A DNA stretch of 64,000 bases, taken from the NCBI GenBank assembly GCA_964020085.1, contig OZ026601.1:36123101-36187100 (forward strand). The letters run 5' to 3'. The position numbers and the translations under genes were made by a program. Shown piece by piece: positions 24,701 through 38,775 of the stretch. Every line of letters begins with the position of its first letter. Positions within the stretch are counted from its first letter, which is position 1. The notes beneath the pieces were generated by a model that saw only the letters and a program-made list of their open reading frames with translations, was not told the origin of the DNA and did not search any database. Source of the stretch: Micromussa lordhowensis. Taxonomy: Eukaryota > Cnidaria > Anthozoa > Scleractinia > Lobophylliidae.

Positions 24701-27700
24701 CGAGTAAAGGAAAGAGGAAATACGAAGTTATTAATGTAAGAGGTTTATGTCTTTTTGTTAGGTTCAAAAGATGGAAACTGTCTTTTTTCTGAGTGGCCTA
24801 GAAGATGACATTTATGGGAAAGTACTAGATGTCATGGAAAAGTATGGACGACTAGAACTGAAGGGCCAAAGAGCCACCAAAAAACATTTGACAGAGAGGC
24901 TTGGGACAACTATAGACTGTCCTAGTTACCATTTCAGGCCCCTACGAGGAGACCTGACAAAAGAAGAGATGGCGGAACTGCTCAACAATGTAGAGGAAGG
25001 AAACATGACGTTTGCCGCTATGAAGCAGGAAGCGAGTAGAATTAAGGAAGTTAAAGAAGTCCAGCACTACTTCATAAATCAGACTGGAAGTGAAAACTGG
25101 GCGGAGGTTGAGAAGCGGTAAGCAGAAAAATGACCATTTCATCTTCAGATATGTGCTTAGGCGTAACTCAGATTAGTAGGCATAAGAAAATAAAATCAGT
25201 TTGATTGCAGCAGATGGGGTATTTTGCTTTGACTTTCAGTTTCTTCCCAGATGGGAGTTATGATGACCTTGTTAAACCTGATAAATATTTAATTTCAACA
25301 TCAAACAGCGTCTGTGTACGAACCTTGGGTTTTTTTTGTGCCTCGTGACATCTCTTTGTGAGGTCATTATAAATCATATTAAATGTGGCCCAAGCTTGCT
25401 CGGCTCAGGCTTGCTCGGCATACTCAAAAAAGGACCAAAACGTAAGTTTAAGATTGCGAAGAAAGTTCAATTGCGTGTGATTAAACTCCTGAAGAGAAAA
25501 TGATTTTTGAAGGTTTTGCTTAAAATGGTTGCTATGGAAACCAGACACACACTCCTAGGTCAAAATTAACACAAAATTAGCCAACTGAATTACAACAATA
25601 TTGTCACTGGTCTTTGTTTACTTGTTATTTCTTGCAGCGTGGCTGAGTGGTTAGGACGTCGGGCTTGAAATTCGGAGGTCTCGGGCTCAAGCCTCGCTCT
25701 GACCACTTAGCTGGAGTTGTTTCTTGGTAGACCCTAGTTCAACTCCTTAGCCACGTTTGTAAAAAGCCAACTGGTCTGCCTCCTGCCAGTTAGGATTTCT
25801 AACCATATCTTGTTCATTTTCATAATTTGTTTGATCAATTGTTTCCATTGGCCCTGAAAAGCCCCATTGGGGGGTGGTCAATTAAGATATTTATTAATTT
25901 ATTTAGTTTCTTCTAATTCAAATATATATAGTTTTACAAACTGCTTTTATTAACAGGTTTCCTTTATGGGTCCTTGAGGAAAAACTACAAGCGTTTAGAG
26001 GACAAGTGAAAAATGTATCTCATACTCTTAAGAGCTACGTCCAGAGAGCTTTAAAATGGGAGGAAGAGAGAGATTTGCCCAGCTCGTCCTCAAATGAACT
26101 GCAAGTAGGCGGTCTAAGCTCAGGGTTGACTTCGTCAATTGTTTTTACTTCAATTGACGTACAGAAGATTAACAACCTTTCCCTTACTAGTGAAGCTCCG
26201 CGCTTTTTGGGATCGGCACTAATCTTCTTGGAGTTACCACAGGTGAATAACACTTCGTCAATATCTTTTACTAGCGAAGCGACAGACTCGCTATGATACA
26301 ATGTAGAATACTTTTTATCGGTAAGTTTGTAGTAAATATGGATAGAAGAAACCTAACAGGTTTAGCGCACCACGAGCATCCGTTATCAGGATTCATCGCA
26401 CGCCCAAAACTTTCATGGCAAACAACAACTAATTCCTGCTTCCGAAACGGTATAACATTTTTATTAAACAAACCTTAACTTTAGCTCGTTTGAAAGTTTT
26501 TTTAATCTTACCTCAAGATTTTTTCCGAGTCACCTAAACCTTTCATATGAAAACGAGTTTGATTTGCATGAAAATGAACTAGTAGGGAAAGCACATTTTA
26601 ATATGAATGGTTTAGCACACAGACTCGTTTTGACACAGAAGTAAAAAAAGTGCCTCAGAGGTCATGTCTGCATACGAGCCTAGTGGCCCATTTGGTCGGA
26701 GTTAATCCGGGTTTCTGTAGCATGAAGCGACTAGGAGTATTTCTACTCCCACCTGAATGGGATACTAGTCCATCGCAGGGTTACCCCCAGCATTATAGGT
26801 AGCCGGTACCCGTTTATCCACCTGGGTGGAGAGAGGCACGGTGAGAGTAAAGTGTCTTGGACAGGAATATGCGCCTCCCACAAAGAGGTAAAAGGCTATT
26901 CGGAAATGGGCTATTATTCTATAGTTAAATTGTTAATGTCTCACTTTTTCGTCGTCGAAAAAAAGCATACAGTTTGGCTATTTCACCAAGGAACGTCTTT
27001 TTCAAATTTATTAAATATCCTAAGGCAAACATTTTTGAAGGAGAAAAACGCTTAATAATGGTAAGATAGAAGGGGACTAATTCCTCAAACTCAGAAAGTG
27101 ATAGGTAGTTGTGCTTACGTGGATATTTCTTTTGATGTTTTTCAGGACTGGGACGAGGAAATACTACAAAAGTTTCTTCGGAACATTAAGTCTATCAATA
27201 CGAGACAAAATGTAGAAATTTTTCACATCATCGTGTTCCCTTGTCCAGACAAGATTATGGAAAGTATGGAATTTGTTCCCAGAACTCTACAAAACGGTGG
27301 CTTGACTTGTGAAATAGGATTTGTCCATTCACTGGGAGAGCCCAATAAGAAAGGCCAAGGTAGGACTCATGGAAATTCTTTGCCTTCTAGATATTGTCTG
27401 ATATTGAATTCCCGCATCACAAAATTCCAAGTCAAAGAGCAACTTTTCTACCTTCTTTCCTTTGCCGATCTAATACTGTCTAAATTAATAACGCAGTAGA
27501 TAAATTACTATGACTCCTTAGCGCTGGGAGCGTTGGTTCTTAGCGTATACTCGGTATACCGTTTGCGACTGTAGAGGCTAGTATTTATTCCCTTGATGTA
27601 CCTCAAATATTGAGTAGTACTGAAACAGTCAGTTGTAACAGGCTCATAAATTATGCCAGCAGAGCGTAAAGGGAGGAAAAGGGGATGGAGTAGAAAAAAA

Positions 27701-30664
27701 CCCGTTCCTTTAGTTGAGGCTTTGTAACCCCCTGCTTTTTAGTCTCTATCCAATTTCAGACCAAAATAAACCGTTATCAATGCTTTTTGCTTTTTGATAC
27801 ATTTTTTGGTGCAGATAGCATCAATCTGAATCGGGACATCATTCCATTCTTCATATGCCATTGGGGCAAATGTACCCACAGCAGCAAAATGAGTAGCCTC
27901 TTCCAGGTATCCCAAGGAAGACGTTCACGTTACTCAGACACTGACGCGGGTAAAACCTACAAGAGGGAAAAGCCAGTGGACCTGTACCATAGGTTAATAG
28001 CTATGTATGATTGTCCACACACCTGGATTCTTGATCTCTGCAGTGGTACAGGTAACTGAAAGCAGTGAAGGGATATCAGCCTTAAAAATACCGAAGATAC
28101 ACGAGAACGTTTTGGCCACACTAGTTTTGGATACTCTCTTTCCATGTACCTGTTTTACCGTTTGTGAGCCCTGATAAAATTCTAGTAAAGTGATGCCCCG
28201 TACATCAATGTGAAGTGTACCGTGTCATTGTGTAGTTTGTGAACAAATCGCACTTTTCACGGTTGATTATTTTTATTTGCATTGTAATGTAATCCAACCT
28301 GTATGCGAGGCAATTTCTGGCTAAACCTAGCTACAAAATAGCCCGAAATTGCCTCACGTACATGCTAGATTTTAGTGTAATGGAAATGAGCAAATTTAAC
28401 CAAGAAAAGGGCTATTGTGATGAAAAACTTACCTTCTTTTAAGTTAATTAAATGTTTCAGCTGTAACGTTTGCAATTTTACCCGATCAGTACAAAATATT
28501 AATAAATTAAATGATTTCTTTATATTTCTATTTTATTTATCACAATTTAATGACAACAAACAATACAGAAGTTCAAAGTCTTCTCGGATAAGGACTATAA
28601 ACCCTAAGCCCCGTCTCCTGCATGTTCAGTGTTATATGGCGAGCAGGGGACGTTAATTGTTAAAGAACCCACACACTTATCGAAAAGAGTAGGGCACGTA
28701 GTTCCCGGTGTTGTGGTCTGCATGGTCTTTGTGGTCGGGTTGATGCTTCACATAGGGTTAACCTTATTGCACCTTTCCCCCTTGGACAGAATTGTCCAAG
28801 AAAATTACTATGACTAAGGAAGGTCTGTAAAATAGTCTATAATCTCATATTCAGATAGACCACCAAAAAGATCTATATATACATTACAGGCAAAAGAGTT
28901 AGAATGACATGAGTTAGTGAAATGATACTATGTCCTTTATCTTGCTTATATTTAGGATCAGCGGCCGCTGCTTGTGCTGAACAAGGACACAACTGCATCA
29001 TCGCAGAGAAAGATGAACAAAAACTACGAATGATTCGAAGAAGGATAACTGAACGAGAGAAATCACGTAAACAATAGATTTACGTTGAAGACGCAGACGG
29101 AAACTTGCCAGATGGCGAGGAAGTCTCAAATGACTGAATTTAATTAATTAAGCAATTTCATTTCTTAAACAAGTTTATGATGTAAATGCACTGTTTCTTT
29201 GCGGCAAGATTAACTGTTATTAACAGTTCAATTTCAAATACGTTTGCCAGTCAGCGTTGTTTCCACTGTCGTAAATTAGACAATATTAAAAAGGGTACTT
29301 CACTGTGATATGTACTGCTCATTAAATCTCTTCCATATACTTTTATACAACTAGGCACGTGAACGGAAATTTCCATGTTTCTTTGGGCAGCACGGATACA
29401 ATGATACAAGAAAATGTCCCTGTACTTTATCGCAATACCATTGAAAAGGTACATGGCAATTTCCATGTACCTTGCCAAATGTTTGATTGCAAGGTACATG
29501 GAAATTTCCATGTACCTCGCAATAAACCATTTGGCAAGGTACATTGAAATTTCCATGTACCTTGCGATATGCTTGCTTACGAGGTACACGGAAATTTCCA
29601 TGTTCCCTACCATATGTTTCAATGCAAGGTACATGGAAATTTCCATGTACCTTGCCTTATGTTTAGCTGCAACGTACATGGAAATGTCCATGTACCGTGC
29701 CATATGTTACGTTGCAAGGCACATGGAAATTTCCAAGTACCTAGCGATAAGTTTGCTTTCGAGGTACATGGAAATTTCCATGTTCCCTGCCATATGTTTG
29801 CTTGAGAGGTACATGGAAATTTCCATGTTCTCTGCCATATGTTTCATTGCAGGGTACATGGAAATTTCCATGTATCTTTCCTTATGTTTCTTTGAAAGTG
29901 CCTATACCTCCACGGTGTTCCAAAATTGACAAAGATTACCCCAATTTGCCAAACGTTTTCAAAATTGGCAAAATTAACGAATTAATTAGGGTATATTGCA
30001 AGTTTTGCTTTTCACTACCATTACCTTTGGAAGAAATCATGCTCTTTGGGGTAAATTTTACCACATGAAGTGTTTTTTGGTAAAAATTAAGTTCTTTTTT
30101 AAAAATCTTACCAGCCTTATATCTCTTTTGACCGCTTTTGGTAAAAAATTCACTAAAGTGGCTGAATATTGCCAGAAAATCAGCATTTTAGAATATCCCA
30201 TTTGGTTTTAGAACGTGTTAAAACAAAACACTCACAACATTCTCTGGCCCGTAAGTAATACACGGCTTAGGCTTCTTTATTTGTTAAATAAATTACTATT
30301 ATTATTAAACTAACACGGATGACATCGAGTCAATACTGCAATTTTTCAAGGTGTCATGATTGACTGGCCAAATCGGTTTGGTGTTTTTGCAAAAGAGTAT
30401 TGAACAGTTGATCGACTGACAGGCTTCAGTAATGTTCGTGCCTTACTAATTAAAGGGGCTCACTCACAGCATTTTGAGTTATTTTGGCCACGCACAAAAT
30501 GACATTTACATTGAAGGAAACCTTAAAATAGTAGTTTGCTATGATAGAAAAACGCCAAAGAGGTATATAAAAATGGGTTATTGACCAAGTGTGAGGTCAA
30601 GATGGCTGGATATTGGTCAAGTTCTTTTTTTTTGCGTGTGTCGAGGTCCATAAATTCGCAAAAA

Positions 30665-30698
<34 letters not shown>

Positions 30699-33600
30699 AA
30701 GGTTGGTCAATAAAGGATTTATGTGGCTTTTGGAGAAATTGCGGGACACGGCGGGTACTCCCGAGCGTGCAAAGATAGCTCCATCTTGCCCGCTCACGGA
30801 GCTAGCCATATAATAATAAACCATAAAGGAACAAGGATGGTTAAGGATGGAAAAGATAAACACAGATTTGGATCATTTTCATTTTTGCATGGGGCGACAG
30901 ATGTGTAAATAAAGCGACAAAGATGATATTTACTCCCCAGTTTTTCAATCACTTTTATAATCGTCGTTGTATATGTAAAACATATTTTATGGTGACTGAA
31001 TTGTACCTAAGGACAAACGTTCACCACATCAATGGAAATCTAAATTGACTCTAATTAACTTCAAATGAATCACGTGTGACTCACTTAGTTGTCTTTTGTT
31101 CATCTTGCAGGGATCTCGTGGCGCCACTGGCTCTCCAGGCACTCCAGGACAGATTGGAGCACCAGTACGTACTGTTTGTGAACTTAAAAGACGGTTTCCG
31201 CTGAACAGTCGAGCAATAAAGCCCAAAATAAAGTTACCAAAAACGCTCTTAGCATTGTAGACCCACGGCAATAATTTGAATACAGCTAAGAAGAACTTAT
31301 TGAGACTTTAGCTCTCCAGCTGACCCTGCGAAAAACAATTGATTTGAACACACGCTTTGAGCATTTTTACGAGGTTTGAAATTACCTTTCTCAAGAATAC
31401 TTGAGAATTTAATCGCAGGTCCCCTAAAAGAAAAGAATTAAAGTGAGATCTTTCAAATATGTTACCGTGCTATGAGTAAAATTTTAGTAATTAATATTTG
31501 CACTTATTACTTGGACTTTGAGTTGAATCCGTCCTGATTAACAAATTCATGTCGGAGGGGTTTGGCCAATGGTTTATGCACTAGATCTAGGGATCTAGAA
31601 ATATTTGGCTCAACCTTACTTGAGTCCCTAGCTTGACGTAGAAAGGGAGCTTTTGGATAAAGAACTAGGAACCTGGGTCAAAGAGCTTAAGGGAAAATTT
31701 TCAACCATGAGAACATTTCACTGCCGCATTTAACGGTCCTTCTTCCCAACGGTATAATGAGGCCAGAGTCAAGCCGAGCGCGAGGGGCGTTCTGGGAAAT
31801 GTTGACCCGAGGCGCTGGCAGTATGGCTCGAGTAAGCTAGGTTAGTAAATAGGTTATTATATGGCACTCGGGGCAAAATACACCCAGTATAGTAAAATCC
31901 CGACCGAGAAACAACCAGTCAAATGCGCCGATTTACCTCAAGATTATCTTCCCACATAATAATAGTTAATATATCCAGGACTGAAACTCATATTTCAAGC
32001 TTTTTTTCTTCGTGCTTATTTTAGGGGCCCACAGGACCGCGTGGATTACAAGGCCTTAAAGGGAATTCCGGCGAGAAGGTAGCCATTACTTCAAGGAGTT
32101 CTCTCCTAAAAGACGAGCTTTTATTTCATTATAATGTTTTCTTTTACTTAACAATCCCTTATTTACTTTTGAATACCAATTAATCGGTCACCTTTGGGAA
32201 GATGGCTGGTTGCCGCTTAATAGGGGTTCATTAGGAATTAGCACGAAGCTTAGTAGAATGTCAATTTATTGAACTGAATATAAACATGTTTTAGGGCAAC
32301 GTTTAATCACATGAGGACAATAAGGAACGTGTGTTTGAATGTTGTTATCAGAGGTGAATTTGTATTTCAGCCTTGTATTTGTCATCGCCTTTTCCAAAAC
32401 AAAGCCTAACCAAGGGTATTAAACTTTGTGTGCCCTCGTCATAGGGGCAAGAACAGTAGAAAAACCTTGTCGGGACGATCAAAAGGTGGTCGCGGCTGCC
32501 GCTTTATAGTGATGGCCAGTTAACAATTTTTTGTTTTACAGTATTTTACTGACAAATTCGGGACTGTGATAACTGGCCGCTTAATAAGGGGTGGTCGCTT
32601 AAGGCGGGGGTAAACTTGAATAGGCGTGAAATTTGAAGTACTATTAAAGGGAAATTGTTAGGATTAAGATGGGTTGGAAACACTACAGTTGACCCCCGCA
32701 ACAGAGAGCCCCGGGTTGGTAGGGGACTGTTTGGTATCCGTCTACTAATTCTTCACTTCAAATTTCAATTTTCCAAATCCGTCAAATCTTCAACATTTCA
32801 TATTTTCTTCAATTTAACCTATCCTTTGAGAAAAAATATCTCTTTCCCAAAATGCCCAAAAATCACCCCAAAATTTACACAAAACCGCCAAACAGTGGTT
32901 AATGAGATAAGCAGAGAGATTTAGTGTCGCTTGAAACGTGGCCGAGATATTGGCAGAAAGGCCGTGTTAAGGGACGTCAAAACAGCCTTCACGTTTACCC
33001 CCCCCCCCTCCCCCCCTTAAAAGAGTTAAAAGAAGTTCGACTGTTATCACTCGGGCCGTGTTACTGCAAGGATGCAATTAACATAGGATTGAAAAAAGCG
33101 TCCATCAGTACTTGTGGAAGTTGGGCACTGTTAGATATTTAATGGTGTACAAATTATGCGCGAAATGAATTTAACTATCAGACGACTTTTCGCCATGGAG
33201 AATACCAGTTAAACGCGCCAAAATTAAGGAATAATCTACCACCCATGATATAATAGGCCGAATAGGGGTCAGACATTACAGTGTTTGTATGGGAATCTGA
33301 TGGCAAATAACTTTTTCAAAAATCGAATTTTGCGCAGTTTGTGAATCGCAACGTTAAAATACTAGGTTTGAAGGATGTAATAGCTTAGCTTAGCTCAGTT
33401 AATTTGTCTAATTTTCCATACATTTGTCTGTCAATTTGGCTTGATAGACGCGGTTCGCGGGAAAAAAATTATATTAAAAATTAATGTAGTGTCTTCTAGC
33501 CCAGCTACGTCTTTCAAATTTGGTGAATAGAATCTGCTACCTCGTGTGGTAAAGTTGCGATTCATAAGTTGTGCAAAATCCAACATTTTAAAAATAGTTA

Positions 33601-35043
33601 TTTGCCATCCGATTCCCATGCAAACACTTTAATTTCTGACCGCTGTGCCTACCTTGCAACCGTGATTAGGCCTATTGAGCAAACTGACAGAATACAACGA
33701 CGGACTGACATCCCATCCACGGGATGTAACAATAAGCCTCATCCTAAGAGGCTGTTCTTCCTACTTCATACCAAGTGACTTTCTCTGATATAAATTTGAA
33801 TCATGTAACAATTTGGAATGAACTGACGCACGTGTTTATTTTTTTCAGGGGCGTAAAGGAGAGATTGGGGCACTTGGGGGTAAAGGAGAAGCTGGGGGCC
33901 TGGTATGAAGTGCTATTTTAATCCCATAATGTTCGTGTCCTCTGTCAGTGCGGTTACTAAGGGGGACAGTAAGATATCAAACACGAGAGACCGTGTTTTA
34001 CCAAAATACAACGTGCAGCCTAGCGGAGTGTATATGAAACATTGAGGTGCCTGGAAATGTGGTTAAACACTGTCTCGAGTGTTTAATAGATCTTCTAAAT
34101 CGAAACAAGAACGAAGGAGAAAAACCAAACGGAAAAACAAAATTGTAAACATTTAATTTTATGCTCACTTACTCTGAAGTAAGATGTCTAGCTTACTAAG
34201 ACTGACACTGATGATTTTAGTAGTCGCGCCAGGCAAAAGTTCGGGCTTGTCGCATGCCTATTATGATATCGTTTTCCCATTAGGTATCAAAAACTCATTT
34301 TGATTTCGACTGAAGTTAATTAGCACAAATAGTAAGTTCCAGAATTCATCTTTGTTGTGAATAGTATTCACTTAACGCATGTTTTCAAAATATTCAAATG
34401 TACATTGGTGTTTTGTTTGCGTTCTTAAGGGAGATGAAGGCCCACTGGGTGCCAAAGGAGATCCCGGAGCGGAAGGGTATGCGGTAAGTAATAGTAAGTA
34501 ATAAAACATCACCGAACTCTCAACCGTTGAAGCGCATTTCTCTGAAGTATTTAACTTGTATTTTTATATTTAATTGTAGTAATTTTTAGCACAGCTTTCT
34601 TGGAAGCCAATTCACTGTAATTGAAGAAATTTTGTGTTTAAATAAAAATGTCCGTCTGTCTGTCTGCCTGCCTGCCTGTCTGTCTCTGCTTGTTTGTCTA
34701 GTTCGCTTTTAACCGATTCCTTTTTTTACAGGGATTTAGAGGACCCACTGGAACATCTGGCCAGGCAGGAGCCCAGGGACCCCCTGTGAGTAACTTTTGT
34801 ACCTGTTCTTTGTGTTATGACAAGTAAGACAGTCGCATTCCCAGTGAAGAGTGATATCAAGAATGAAGTTGGTGAACAACGCCAACAGCAATCGGCTGCT
34901 TCTCTGATTAACCCCGCAGGGCAAGGTACAACTTGGATTCGCTCCGACGAAGGGCTAACGCTCGAAACGTCAGCTTCCGAATCTCTTTACGGTGGACAAT
35001 TCACATTATCAACCAGTTGATGAAACCAAGTTATCTTGTAATA

Positions 35044-35080
<37 letters not shown>

Positions 35081-38000
35081 TGCCCCCTTTAATGTACAAC
35101 TTGCTTCGTTTCAAAAAAAAGACAGTGAATGCATTTTTCTCTCGGTTTCGCTGAATAAACTTTAACATAAGAAAGCGTACCACTTGCGAGCCGTCATTGT
35201 AAGGACGTTTGAACTCAGTGTGGACAATGAGGAGTTAATTGAAAATACAGTAATTCTGAAATACTGCAAGGTAATAAACCTTCATTACAGGGTTGCCACG
35301 GGTCAGGAAATGGTCAAGGGGAAAAAATTCAGGGAATTTTATTTTGAGTCAGGGAAAATTGACATTTTGAAGAAAAGCCAGGGAAAATTGAAATAATATA
35401 ACACGGCTGATTTAATACCACTGAAGGCTGGAAGAAACACTTGGGGTCACTGTGATCTCAACGATATTTTTACTTAATGAAGAAGGAAAATTTGTTGAAA
35501 ACTTATCAGTCTTAATGAACGAGTGGAAAGGACGGCTGTAAGTTAACGCTAGAAGCTGCTACTAGATCTGACATTTTGTATTTATTTGGCCAAGGAAATT
35601 GTTTTTTTATCAGGGAAAAGTCAGGGAATTTTGAAAAGTGATGTCTGTGACAACCATGTATTAGTTTCAATGTGTAACAATTTGATACGCTGTTTATTAA
35701 CGTTAACATGATAATGTTTGTTTTCTTTGCTCCATGATTATACAAGTATAGTCAGGGGTTTCATTGTACGACTAGCTTTGCAAGTGCAAGATGAAACAAA
35801 TCGTGCCCTGTGATTGGCCACCCGAGCGTGGGGCTCGGGATAACCCGCTGTGTCCCGCAAGAAAATGTTACAGTGAAACCTGTATTAAGCGGACACCGTT
35901 GGGACCCTCACTAGTGTCCGCTTAATAAAGGGTGTCCGCTCTAAACAGGTTCAGCAATAATAGTTAATTATTAGCCCTTTTGTAACACCGTGTAAGATCA
36001 AAGACTGCTCTTAGCATAATGTCCAGACAGTCAATGCATGAATCTGGAATAATCTACTTAGCTTTAAAACGACACCGCTGAACAATGTTAACGGTGTCTG
36101 ATCTGAAGCTTTTAGAAGTAAAAAGCCCTTGAAGTGTCCGCGTATTGCAGGTTTTTGTGCAACTAAATGGCTTAGTATTGGTGTCCGCGTCCACTTAACA
36201 GAGGTGTCGGCTGAACGCAGGTTTATTTTACAGTAAATGTGGGAAGAAAGTTTAGGGACTCAAGCTGGTGTCCACCTGTAATAGAGGGTGTCCGCTTAAT
36301 ATGAGGTCCGCTTAATACAGGTTTCACGGTATCATTTTACCACATAATAATTATATATACTTTATTTTCCAAGCTTGTTCGATCCAGATGACTGAATTTT
36401 CTTTTGTTTTGCATACGTACGGACCTTGAGTGTGTCTCAACCATATGCAAGCAAAAAATTAAAAATATAAACAGACGCACACCCCCCAAAAAACACAACC
36501 AACAACCACAAAAACAAACTAGGCTAACATCTGCAATTAGGCACCTTGATCTTAAGTTTTTTCAATACTCCCATAGATATCATATACCTCATACAATACC
36601 AAGCTATACCAATTCTGATATTGGCATATTGAGATAAGAACTGTGTTGTAGTGCACTGCTCATGCGCAGGTTTATTTTGTTTCTCTAGGGACCGGTCGGG
36701 CCGACCGGACATCCGGGACAACCAGGCATTCCCGGTGTAAAGGTATTGTTAGTATATAGGTAATCGTATGAATGCAGAGCAATTAAGGAGTTACAGTACG
36801 AGAGATATTTATAATTCTCTCAAAATTGCACGAGCCTTTAGGCGAGTGCCATTTGAAAGACGCTTGTAGATTTATTTACAGTATGAGAGATATTTATAAT
36901 TCTCTCAAAATTGCATGAGCCTTTAGGCGAGTGCCATTTGAAAGACGCTTGTAGATTTATGCTAATATTAGTTATTATTGTGATTTATTATGATTGCCGT
37001 TAAGTGATAATTCTGTGATATATTAATATTTCAGGGTGCTCGTGGAATTTCTGGTAAAAGTGGCTTGCCTGGGCTCCCCGGTATTCCGGTAAGAACGTGG
37101 AAAAAACATGTCACTGTATGCTTTAAACTCATAAAACCGAAGCTAGGCTAAGCTATTGTGTATCAATGAGATTATTGATACACAAAATATTTCAAGTAAG
37201 ACGCTCAAACAAACAGTAACAAAAAAAGATTTTTTAGAAGCCCACCTCAGTGGTAAAGCTTGAAAAGGCAGGTTTTTCTGCAGATGAAATCTCGTATATT
37301 TATGAGCTTCCTTTTAAACTAACTCTCGATATCAGAATGTCAGTTTTTCAATCAGTTTAAGATTAACCACAACATTCTGTACACAAAAAGAAGACTTTTT
37401 AGAGATAAGATAACAGATAACGACAAATGTTACCTTAGCAGTGGTAGTCAAACACGCATCTTTCTGTTGAATGTGATTTTGGTAAAGTATTTTGGATTGA
37501 TTTTAGTTCTTGGGGCTACATCGCGCACAAAGGTATACGGTAACCGTAAAAGCCAACTCTTTTTTGATATCATGCCATAAAAGGTGCAAGAACGTACAAG
37601 AAACGATGTCTTTCGTGATCTCAGATTATATGTTTGGTCATTACAATGCGTTTGTTTTCCCGAAACTAAACTGTAAACTGTAGATTCTTGCTTCATCTCT
37701 CTTGTCCTACAATTAGACATAACAAGGCTGGTGGCTAACTCGAAAACTGATCGGTTCGTTATGCCTCCAGTCCCATGAAAAATTTTAAATAATTACCTTA
37801 TTTGAACAACCTGTCCTGAATTAAAATATACTGTTGTAACTGTGACCTCACTTGTAACGAGAAACAAACATTTGTTGTTATTGTTGTCGTTCAATTTACA
37901 AGCGAGTTCATTAGCTGCGTTCATATATTTTATTTTTAGGGCGTCTCTGGAAGAGATGGCCTGACTGGAGGTCCTGGCGGAGATGGACGTGTGGTAAGTC

Positions 38001-38267
38001 TTATCCCAACCATGATCAACGCCTTCGTTCTCCTCACAATTTCAGTTTATTTTCAAACATACAGGTGATGAGAAAAACGGCAATCATCACCTAGTAGCTA
38101 CTGTCTTGATGTAACAGTCAACCTAAGTTGCTGAAAGTTACAGCATTTGACAGTCTCTTTCTGTGCGTTTGTTCATCAGGGAAATCCTGGACAAACTGGA
38201 CCTTCTGGGCCTAAAGGAGATCGTGGTCGCCAGGTAAGTCCATACCAATAAACCACGGTCTTTTTTC

Positions 38268-38308
<41 letters not shown>

Positions 38309-38399
38309 TAACAATAACAATAACAATAACAATAATAACAATAACAATAACAATAACAATAACAATAACAATAACAATAACAATAACAATAACAATAAC

Positions 38400-38434
<35 letters not shown>

Positions 38435-38438
38435 TAAC

Positions 38439-38470
<32 letters not shown>

Positions 38471-38718
38471 CATTTGAGCAACTATCGTTATCATTCTCGT
38501 TTTCCATAAACATGTATATTGATATAAATAAAAACTCAATTATTAGAAAATTACTAAAGAAAAAGCTAATAAAAAATCTTAGTCTAACATTATTGAATAC
38601 ATTTGTAGACTAGCTACAGCGAGAGTGAAGTCTTCTGAGACCTGATTTGAAAGAATATCTAGAACCTCTTATTATAAGTACAGTTGTAAACCAGCTACCG
38701 CGAGAGTGAAGTCTTCTG

Positions 38719-38775
<57 letters not shown>

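Larger units (their letters stand above)
5708..30283. mobile_element. Candidate giant DNA transposon (24.6 kb) with long inverted repeats, nested in the collagen intron
   Basis: The outer ends are inverted copies. GAAGAAGCCTAATCCGTGT at 5714 matches the reverse complement near 30277. AACACGTTCTAAAAACAAAT at 5854 matches the reverse of 30187-30220. GGAACACCGTGGAGGTATAG near 6363 matches the reverse of 29900-29922. Each arm then enters a palindromic 45-bp minisatellite facing inwards. The block contains three spliced genes: a Dbf4-like gene, a DDE-transposase-like gene and a ParB/methyltransferase gene. Removing it would leave a collagen intron of about 1.3 kb, normal for this gene. The exact ends and target duplication are not resolved, and the arms have diverged by indels. 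A host multigene block enclosed by chance is the alternative. Confidence 0.68.

Noticed and set aside
5708..30283. Polinton/Maverick interpretation of the giant element
   Set aside because: Size and long inverted repeats fit, but no DNA polymerase B, retroviral-type integrase, packaging ATPase or capsid-like protein could be found.
38138..38539. Poly-Leu/Ile/Tyr frames
   Set aside because: Translation of the AAT/AAC microsatellite after collagen exon 18.
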